The notes under the pieces: model-generated | What the model saw: only the letters and a program-made list of their open reading frames with translations | What the model was told of the DNA's origin: nothing | Databases searched by the model: none | Source of the DNA: Monoplex corrugatus | Taxonomy: Eukaryota > Mollusca > Gastropoda > Littorinimorpha > Ranellidae | NCBI GenBank assembly: GCA_030674185.1 | Contig: JAPXFY010000013.1 | Span: forward strand, 53,269,067-53,333,066 | Direction: 5' to 3' | DNA: 64,000 nt | Position numbers and translations under genes: made by a program | Shown here: one piece after another, positions 55,691-64,000 of the stretch | Numbering within the stretch: position 1 is the stretch's first letter | Layout: every line of letters starts with the position of its first letter

Positions 55691-56837
55691 TATTATTTTT
55701 TCTGTGCAGGGATTTTTTTTTTTTTTCTTTTTCATTAAAGCTTCACTGCAGCCATCCCCCACTATTGATATATAGTCAATATGGGATTTAATATGGGCTG
55801 TGTGAAAGTTTTTTTTTTCTTTTTAACTTCAGTGTTGATAAAGAATCAGACCTAGCTAAGAAGAGATTTATTCTTAGAATTTTACTGAGATGATCAATGT
55901 GGACTTCCGATTTAAGTTTTTCTTTTATTTACAAATCATGTTTACAGTGCTCAGAAACGTGTTCTATATTTACACCATATCAAGTTAATTGAAGACATGG
56001 TTTTGAAAGCTGATGTTTTTGGCAAGTTGATATCATAACAATAGTAGTAGTAGTAGTAGTAGTAATAAAAAGTGATGATGATGACGATGATGATGACGAC
56101 AATGATGATGATAAAGCATGTGCAAACTGGGAGGGAGAAGACAGGAGAGGACGTGTGACCCCTGACCCAAATCATCATCCTGCCTTTTCTCTCTCTCTCA
56201 CAAACACACACACACACACTAGATGCTGAGTTAGGATACGCATCAAGCCTGCCCAACGAAGTATCCTTGACCTAAGTTGTCATGTTCTCTATCATACACA
56301 CATATTCTCTCTTTAGTTTTTCTCTACATTTTTTAACCAACCAAGACCTCTGAAAAGCAAGAAGTCTAACTGGGCCTCAAGGAGAAGGACCTGGATGTCA
56401 TCATTAATTTCATTTATGTAGCATTGATCTGCATATGGTTTACTTTGCACCATTCTCAGTACACATAGTTGTAATACAGTTTCTTGGATTTCAGAAATCT
56501 GTTTTTAGAGTACTATCTTCAACAAGTATATGACATTCAATTGAGTTTGATGTTTATGTGTCAGGTAAGTCATTGACACAGATACAAACTAAGGACATAA
56601 CATTAAATCTTGCGTTACACCAAATGATACCCTTCCTTCAGAACAGAACCTACTATGAGCATATACTTGTTGTGCCCTTTCCCCAAGGTATGACTGGAAG
56701 AAAGGAAGGAAATGGGGGTTTCAAGATAAACATGTGTACTGAAAGATGGGTGTTTCGGTCAATGAGGTAAAATGTTTTCTTAAAGTCTAAGAAGAGAACT
56801 CCTGATAAATGTTTCATTTATATATATTACGAATTTG

Positions 56838-57316
56838 TCATGTTTGAAAGAGCAGTGTTGCATAAATTATGTTGACAGAATCCTGTTTGAAGGGGGTGAA
56901 AAAGTATATGATCGTCCAGAATTTCATTATGTGTTTGTGAACATGTGTTTCAAGTGGTTTAGAGATCACAGGTAATAGTGATATTGTTCTGTAATTGTGG
57001 AAAGTAATCTTATATCTTGTTTTTGGTAAAGGGTTATTTTCGCTATTTTGAATTCTGTTGGGAAGATTTTTCTGACCAATATATGAATTAGTTATATATG
57101 ATAGAGTGTCAGTATGTGAGGCACGCATAGTTTTAATATTTTGCTACAGACTTCATCTATGCCAGATGACTTTTTATGGCTCATAATGGAGATGTATTTT
57201 TCGACCAAAGGAATGATGATGAAACGAATGGTGAACAAATAATTTTTTTTTCTCTTGATAGAGCTTGATGATGATGATAATGCCGAGGGCTCTTTCAGTA
57301 TAAATAGTATCCCCAC
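56838..57316 (-). mobile_element. CR1-type LINE reverse transcriptase N-terminal relic
   Basis: The minus strand encodes 'SHKKSSGIDEVCSKILKLCV', 'PLPKTRYKITFHNYRTISLL' and 'PVISKPLETHVHKHIMKF', the early RT fingers region. Two frames are needed, so it is inactive. The stretch 55720-56830 has no clear content apart from a GTA/GAT microsatellite near 56040-56115. Confidence 0.8.
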
Positions 57317-57319
57317 ATT

Positions 57320-58560
57320 CTGGAAATTCTGTGCTAGAGCTTTCCTCGTCTGTTTCTTTGTTTCTGCCTTGTTCCTTTGCTTTCTGTCATTTTCTTCCTG
57401 TCATTTCTGCCTTGCTGGTCCATTCACCTGTATGTATTTGATAATGTCTTCCATACTTTTTCTTAGGATTGATAATTGGGTACATGTATTAAGTGTGTTT
57501 TTGGCTCTAGGGAGGTGAGGTATGCGGAAGCAATTTTAGGTAATTTATCCCCATAGTGCTTCATAGTAAAAGATCTAATCAGTAAAAGTTGTCTCCTTTG
57601 TCAAAAGCTCTAATCAGTTAAAGTTGTGTCCTTTGTCAAACCTTGTTGCCTATGTTCATATGAGAATTCTTGTTGGTAGGTGTTGCAATTTTAAAAGTAT
57701 TATTTAGTTGTCTTCACGTCACCAAATTTTTGGTCAGGGGCACTGAAAAATTTACTTTTCCATTTCGTTTGCAAACTATTTTTGTGCATGCACACACACA
57801 CAAACAAAGACTTGAACACACTCACTACCGTGAATGCAACCCATTTTTAACATATTCACACAATGTACACATGTACAGTCAAAAAAGCATAGCATGATTG
57901 GTCACTCCTACACACATTTTTTTTATTAAGAAACAGAACAAGCATGTATACATTCTGTGTATTCCTTTCACCAAGTCTGAGATGTGATGACAATGAAGTG
58001 GGATTTTTCTCTGATAAGACACACACACACACGAACACACATGAGGCCACATTTTTTTTGCAGTACAAAATGTTTATAATAATCTCACTGACTGTCATGT
58101 ACGTCAGAATACAAAGTGTCTGCCTGCGTGCAAGCAAACAGAAACCAGGAAAACACAAAACAAAACAGAACCAGAATGCATATTTAATACAATTAAACAA
58201 GACAGACGCAAGTTTTCCACAACTGGCTTTTGTCAAGTGTACACAAAAGACCACAAAAACCAAAATTTAGGAAAATCTGTGTCCAGTCTTGTTATATCAA
58301 GAATGTGTTCGTTCCGATTCCATTTTGTTTTTCTGGTTCTCATCAGAATACTTATATCAGATTACAGAAGTTGTGTAAACAAAGATAACTCCCAGAGAAA
58401 TGCCCTCTGCTGAAATAAAAACAAAGCAGCCACAACAACAACAAAATTAGACCTTATTAAAAACAACCACCACTTCCCTGATCATCAAGTGCCCCACAGA
58501 TTCTAAATGCTTCAACACAACAATTTTGACTAGGATTAATAGTCACTGCTGAAAAAGATG
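57320..58560. other. unannotated intergenic sequence
   Basis: A/T-rich, unique-looking. Short open frames on both strands match nothing I recognise. Confidence 0.35.
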
Positions 58561-58584
58561 ACAAGCTAAATATGAATAAATCAA

Positions 58585-58747
58585 GAGAGAGAGAGAGAGA
58601 GAGAGAGAAAGAAAGAGAGAAAGAGAGAGAGAATGTGTGTGTGTGTGTTTAGGAGCAAGTGAGTGTGCATGTAAAAAGAGACACACACACACACACACAG
58701 CATATGTGTTTGAGTGTGTAAGTGAGAAAGAAAATATGAGCGAGTGT

Positions 58748-58799
<52 letters not shown>

Positions 58800-58835
58800 G
58801 GTTTGAGAGTGTGTGTATCTGTGTGTGTATATGTG
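58585..58835. repeat. GA/TG/CA microsatellite cluster
   Basis: AG run, short TG and CA runs, then (TG)n at 58746-58797. Confidence 0.93.
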
Positions 58836-59609
58836 TGTCAGTGTGTACATTCATGCTCTTTTTTTTCCTGCCCATTCTTTAAGGCAACCACATTCATATT
58901 CTCCCAGATATTTAAAAGACTAAAAGTATACAGCATCTGTGTAGCAGAGGAAATAAACGCGTATAAAAAAGTTTTAGACATATAATAACAAGCACACACA
59001 AAAACATCACAAATAATTATTTTATATGAAATGATCAAATAAACCAATTCCTGAAAAAAAAACCCTTCACATCTGTCACCTTCAGACTGCCTACTGGTGA
59101 CATCATAGATACAATATATAATAATAGTAATAATAATAACTGGACATTTCTGTAGTGCCTTTCATCATACACACACACATTCATACGCATGCACGGACAC
59201 ACACACATTCATACGCATGCACGGACACACACATATGCACATGCATGCACACACACATGAACAACATCGCACATTTTGAAAGAATATGTCAGCAGATTGG
59301 GAGATTGAGACTGGATTTGAATGAAGGTAAGGGACGGACTGTATGGTACAGTGAAAGGCAATTGTAAGTTCCAGATTTTCACAGGAGAGGAAGTAAGACT
59401 CTTCAGCCATGTTTTCTTCTTTAAAATTTGGGGAGACGGAAAGTTTTGTCACCAGTGATGGAATGGAGAGATCAAGCAGGGAGATGCAGTTGCAGAAGTT
59501 CTGAAAGGTATTGAGGTGTGGTTCCAGAAATGATTTGATAGCAAAGACAAGCAGCTTTGTATCTGACGCATTGTTCAATGCACAATCAATGCACCTCCTT
59601 AAGAAAGGT

Positions 59610-60445
59610 ACACAGTGTTGAGATCATTTTGCTTTAAAAATCACTTTAGCAGCAGAGTTTTTAAACTTGCTGTAGTGTCAGAGAAGTGTCTGTGGACGGT
59701 CAATGAGTACGGAATTGCCGTAATCTAACCTAGACAAAATGCATGCCCTAATAAGTGCTTTGGTGGCCTCAAAAGTGGAGAAGTGGCATACAGAATTGAT
59801 TTGTCTAACCTCAATGTATGCAGCTCGACAAGTTTTGGTGATGTGCTGTTGCATGGAAAGATCTTCATCAAGGAAAAAGCCAAGGTCACAGACAGAATGA
59901 GAGTTTCCAAAAGCAACAGCAGAAGGCAAGAAGGCAAAGTCAACGGATGGAAGAAAAGTCTAGGTGCTTCAGTATTTTCATCATTTAACTGATTTTCTGA
60001 CATCCAGATTTTCATATCAGCAACACAGTCTTGAAGAGTCTGAACCAGATGGTTCTAATGTGACTGAGGTTTACAGCAGATGAGTTGGGTATCATCAGCA
60101 TACATGGCATAGTGGACAGAGTACATATCAATGAGGGGGATCAGTGGAGTCATATGAAGTATCAACACAATAGGGCCAAGCACTGAGATTGGGGAACACC
60201 GAAATCAAGAACTGACATGGAGGATCTGTTTCCACCTAAGGACAGTTTGTCTTCTTTCTGAAAGATAAGATTAAAACAAGGTGAGAGTGTTGTTTTTGAT
60301 TCTCAAAATTTTGATCTAACTGAGTGAGGAAAATTTTGTGCTCTATCGTATCAAAAGCAGTTGAGAGGTCCAAAAATAGTAATACCAGTGGTAATATTAA
60401 TAATACTGATAATGATGATGATAGTAGTAGTAGTAATAACAAAAA
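59610..60445 (-). mobile_element. CR1/L2-type LINE reverse transcriptase relic
   Basis: Minus strand: 'FLDLSTAFDTIEHKIFLTQL' (RT motif A with its Asp) near 60400-60340, a broken 'ADD'-type region near 60100, 'LGFFLDEDLSMQQHITKTCR' near 59880, 'ALIRACILSRLDYGN' near 59760-59700 and 'KNSAAKVI' near 59650. Multiple frames and stops. Confidence 0.8.
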
Positions 60446-60739
60446 TAAGAAGAAGAAGAATTATTATTGTTCCGTTCATACAACAATACCAACAACAACA
60501 ATAATAATGAAAAAAAAATCCATTTGTATAGCGTGAAGAGTCCATGTCAAAGTATGTCTGTTGCACTTAATGCTCTTGTTTTCCGACAGAAAATTACAAC
60601 ATGGTCCGTTGTTTTTCCAACACAAAATTATAAAATGGTCATGATTTTGCTGTCAGCTGGCCCCTGCGTATCCGTCAAGTGGAACACAAACACAAAACAT
60701 ACACTTTATATGACACTCTTGTTTTTCTGAGAAATTGTT

Positions 60740-61288
60740 ACATCAGTTCAAGTAAGTATTGTGGGATTTTTTAAAACAGTAACATCAGTCCAAGTAAGTA
60801 TTGTGGGATGTTTTAAAATCATAACATCAGTCCAAGTAACTATTGCTTGATTTTTTTTGTGGTATCAAGCAGTCCAAGTAGCTATTGTGGGATGTTTTAA
60901 AATTGTAACATCAGTCCAAGTGAGTACTGTGGGCTGTTTTAAAATTATAACATCAGTCCAAGTAGCTATTGCGGATTTTTTTTTAAATTGTAACAATCAA
61001 TCCAAGTAGCCTAAGTATTGTGGGATTTTTCAAAACTGTAACATCAGTCCAAGTAACTATTGCGGGACTTTTTCAAATTGTAACAATCAATCCAAGTAAC
61101 TATTGTGGGATGTTTTAAAATTGTAACATCAGTCCAAGTAAGTATTGTGGGATCTTTTAAAATTGTAACAATCAGTCCAAGTAACTATTGTGGGATTTTT
61201 TTAAATTGTAACAATCAGTCCAAGTACTAGTGTGGGATTTTCTAAAATTGTAACATCAGTCCAAGTAACTATTGTGGGATTTTTAAAC
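60740..61288 (+). repeat. about 40-bp minisatellite joined to a SINE A body
   Basis: About 13 units containing 'ACATCAGTCCAAGTAACTAT' and 'TGTGGGATTTTT'. The last unit runs into SINE A sequence at the place where intact copies read ATCATTGTGGGATTTTTTGG. Confidence 0.85.
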
Positions 61289-62900
61289 CCCAACCAGCTC
61301 CTACTCAGGCTTGAGCATGCTATAAGCTTGTTGGGAAGATCTGGGACCACATAGTTTAAGTCCCAGCCTCTGAAAATACACCACTGAAGGTGTTGCTCAA
61401 ATTTCCTGACCAACATAATAAATGTCTATGTCTCTGAGGCCTGGTTTATGTCAGACTGTATTATAAACGTAAGCATAGAGTACAGCTTTGTCATGCTACT
61501 AGTATCAATCTGAAATGCACTCTAAGCATAGAGCACAGCCTTGTCAAGCAGTATCAATCTGAAATGCACTCTAAGCATAGAGTACAGCCTTGTCAAGCAG
61601 TATCAATCTCAAATGCACTCTAAGCATAGAGCACAGCCTTGTCAAGCAGTATCAATCTGAAATGCACTCTAAGCATAGAGCACAGCCTTGTCAAGCAGTA
61701 TCAATCTCAAATGCACTCTAAGCACAGAATACAGCCTTGTCATGCAGCATCAATCTGAAATGCACTCTAAGCATAGAGTACAGCCTTGTCAAGCAGTATC
61801 AATCTCAAATGCACTCTAAGCATAGAGCACAGCCTTGTCATGCATGCAGCATCAATCTGAAATGCACTCTAAGCATAGAGCACAGCCTTGTCAAGCAGTA
61901 TCAATCTCAAATGCACTCTAAGCATAGAGCACAGCCTTGTCATGCAGCATCAATCTGAAATGCACTCTAAGCATAGAGCACAGCCTTGTCATGCAGCATC
62001 AATCTCAAATGCACTCTAAGCATAGAGTACAGCCTTGTCATGCAGTATCAATCTGAAATGCACTCTAAGCATAGAGCACAGCCTTGTCAAGCAGTATCAA
62101 TCTCAAATGCACTCTAAGCATAGAATACAGCCTTGTCATGCAGCATCAATCTGAAATGCACTCTAAGCATAGAGCACAGCCTTGTCATGCAGCATCAATC
62201 TCAAATGCACTCTAAGCATAGAGTACAGCCTTGTCATGCAGTATCAATCTGAAATGCACTCTAAGCATAGAGTACAGCCTTGTTATGCTGTATCAATCTG
62301 AAATGCACTCTAAGCATAGAGTACAGCCTTGTTATGCTGTATCAATCTGAAATGCACTCTAAGCATAGAGTACAGCCTTGTTATGCTGTATCAATCTGAA
62401 ATGCACTCTAAGCATAGAGTACAGCCTTGTTATGCAGCATCAATCTGAAATGCACTCTAAGCATAGAGTACAGCCTTGTTATGCTGTATCAATCTGAAAT
62501 GCACTCTAAGCATAGAGTACAGCCTTGTCATGCAGTATCAATCTGAAATGCACTCTAAGCATAGAGTACAGCCTTGTTATGCAGCATCAATCTCAAATGC
62601 ACTCTAAGCATAGAGTACAGCCTTGTTATGCAGCATCAATCTGAAATGCACTCTAAGCATAGAGTACAGCCTTGTTATGCTGTATCAATCTGAAATGCAC
62701 TCTAAGCATAGAGTACAGCCTTGTTATGCAGCATCAATCTGAAATGCACTCTAAGCATAGAGTACAGCCTTGTTATGCTGTATCAATCTGAAATGCACTC
62801 TAAGCATAGAGTACAGCCTTGTTATGCTGTATCAATCTAAAATGCACTCTAAACGTAGAGCACTGCCTTGTCATGCAGTGTCAATCTGAAATTGAACTCT
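61289..62900 (+). mobile_element. SINE family A copy with 49-bp internal expansion
   Basis: The body starts at 61289. From about 61460 to 62870 a 49-base segment (GCATAGAGTACAGCCTTGTC, ATGCAGTATCAATCTGAAAT, GCACTCTAA) is repeated about 28 times. Intact copies have this segment once (GCGTAGAGTACAGCCCTGTC). Confidence 0.85.
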
Positions 62901-63139
62901 GTAGCATCATCACAATAATCCCATTTTCATCAACATAGCATTGTGAGAAATTGTGGCTCTTCATGCTGTCTTCTCCTGGTGACCTCAGTTTGAGTGGGTT
63001 TGGGATGTGCTGGAGAAAGGTGAATTGAGCAGCATGGGAATAGTAACTCAGGAGTGGTGCAGTACATGGGGCAGCAAACAAACAAAAAAACAACAAAAAA
63101 CAAACAAAAACCATACACACACAAAAAAAGGAAATAAGA

Positions 63140-63575
63140 TCAGTCGCTGTGGTGTAGTGGTTAGTGCAACGGACTGCTGACTGGAAGGCTGTGGGTTCAA
63201 ACCCCCATGTCCCTTCAAAATCATTGTGGGATTTTTTGGCTCTAACCGGCTCTTACCCAGAGTTGGGCGTGCTATGGGCTCATTGGGAAGACTGGGACCA
63301 CACAGTCAAGTCTCACCCACTTCACGGATGCGTCATTGAAGGTGTTGCTCAAATCTTCTGACCAACACCGCAGGTGTCTGTATTTCTCGGGTCTGGTTGA
63401 CTCCAGGGTATATATTACGATAGTAAGCGTAGAGTACAGCCCTGTCACGCAGTCTCAATCCTAGATGGAACTCCATAGCATCATGATTATCATTCTCATC
63501 ATCAGTATCATCATTGCATTGTAAAAACTGTTCAAGCTTCTGTGGTCATCAAAGCAGTGTAGAAAATGGGATGAA
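63140..63575 (+). mobile_element. tRNA-derived SINE family A, full length
   Basis: Head with 'GTGGTGTAGTGGTTAGTGC' (A-box-like, near 63149) and 'GTGGGTTCAAACCCC' (B box, near 63191), then the full body and ATC tail, ending before an A-rich run. The best-preserved copy in the window. Confidence 0.85.
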
Positions 63576-64000
63576 AAAAAAAAAGGAAATAAATAAATAA
63601 GTAAATACAACTGCAGAGATTATTACAGTAATATATGTGATATTGTCACAAATAAATTACCTCCTGACTCTATCATGGACTCTACACAACAATGTTGGCT
63701 TTCAGTTTCAGGGTTACTTTATCGTTGTTTAAAAATTGAATGCTTGTAACATGGTTCTGTATCAGCTATCATCTGGCCTCTCAATGTCGACAACAGTTGG
63801 CCCCCTAGGATGAGATTTAAGTTGATACAAAGAACAAAGTATCAAACCCTTTCAATGGCACTTTGTTTTTCTAGACAGTATAGATGACACATGGTTCTGT
63901 TTTCACCATCAATTGACCTTGATTGTGGTATACCAGGAAACAAGAAAGTAGATGACTGGCGAAAAAAAAAAGAGCCAAAAGTGGATCAATCAGACAACAG
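63576..64000. other. unannotated sequence at the window end
   Basis: A/T-rich, no open frame of note and no repeat recognised. Confidence 0.4.

Noticed and set aside
63140..63215. tRNA gene
   Set aside because: A- and B-box-like motifs are present, but the flanks do not form a cloverleaf acceptor stem, and the same head occurs at the 5' end of repeated SINE copies.

Overview
The window is nuclear DNA from an animal, most likely a gastropod mollusc. Genes are split by GT-AG introns, intergenic and intronic DNA is packed with (CA/TG)n, (TA)n and ATC/GATA microsatellites and with minisatellites, and there are decayed non-LTR retrotransposons, tRNA-derived SINEs and small TTAA-inserted DNA elements. 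No bacterial-style operon, rRNA, tRNA gene or CRISPR array is present. The species call is inference.

Three protein-coding genes can be assembled exon by exon. (1) 1172-12502, plus strand: a complete six-exon, 239-residue secreted expansin-like protein (double-psi beta-barrel plus expansin-type cellulose-binding domain), with an AATAAA signal 99 bases after the stop. (2) 22654-24661, plus strand: a two-exon gene for an OTU-like cysteine-protease-fold protein, interrupted by one frameshift, so it is either a pseudogene or carries a base error. (3) 53404-21472, minus strand: a complete 13-exon, 545-residue lysosomal beta-hexosaminidase, closest to the HEXA (alpha) type. It spans 32 kb because its introns are full of repeats.

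Layout: 1-500 LINE C-terminal relic; 1.2-12.5 kb expansin gene with large repeat-rich introns; 14-15.2 kb RTE-type reverse transcriptase relic; 16.2-17.9 kb a 37-bp minisatellite; 18-21.4 kb SINEs, arrays and a palindromic MITE; 21.5-53.4 kb the hexosaminidase gene, with the OTU-like gene lying on the opposite strand inside its last intron; 53.5-64 kb LINE relics (55.2, 57, 60 kb) and SINE-derived tandem arrays (60.7-62.9 kb).

The most unusual signal is a recurring one. At six to eight exon edges in the two large genes, the adjoining intron carries a short, diverged tandem array whose unit is a copy of that exon-intron junction, including the splice AG or GT and up to about 20 bases of exon. 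The real exon is the terminal unit of the array. It is seen at expansin exons 3 and 5 and at hexosaminidase exons 2, 3, 9, 10 (both sides) and 13. I know of no general feature class that covers this. It would surround real splice sites with decoy sites and offers a route to exon-edge shifts or intron gain. Other points of note are an intron-bearing animal expansin, two TTAA-flanked piggyBac-like elements, a TTAA palindromic MITE in three copies, a MITE inserted 30 bases from a splice acceptor, and a cluster of near-palindromic TGTCACATACGACA motifs around the OTU-like gene. All coordinates were read by eye. Splice sites rest on phase, consensus and protein-family agreement, not on transcripts.
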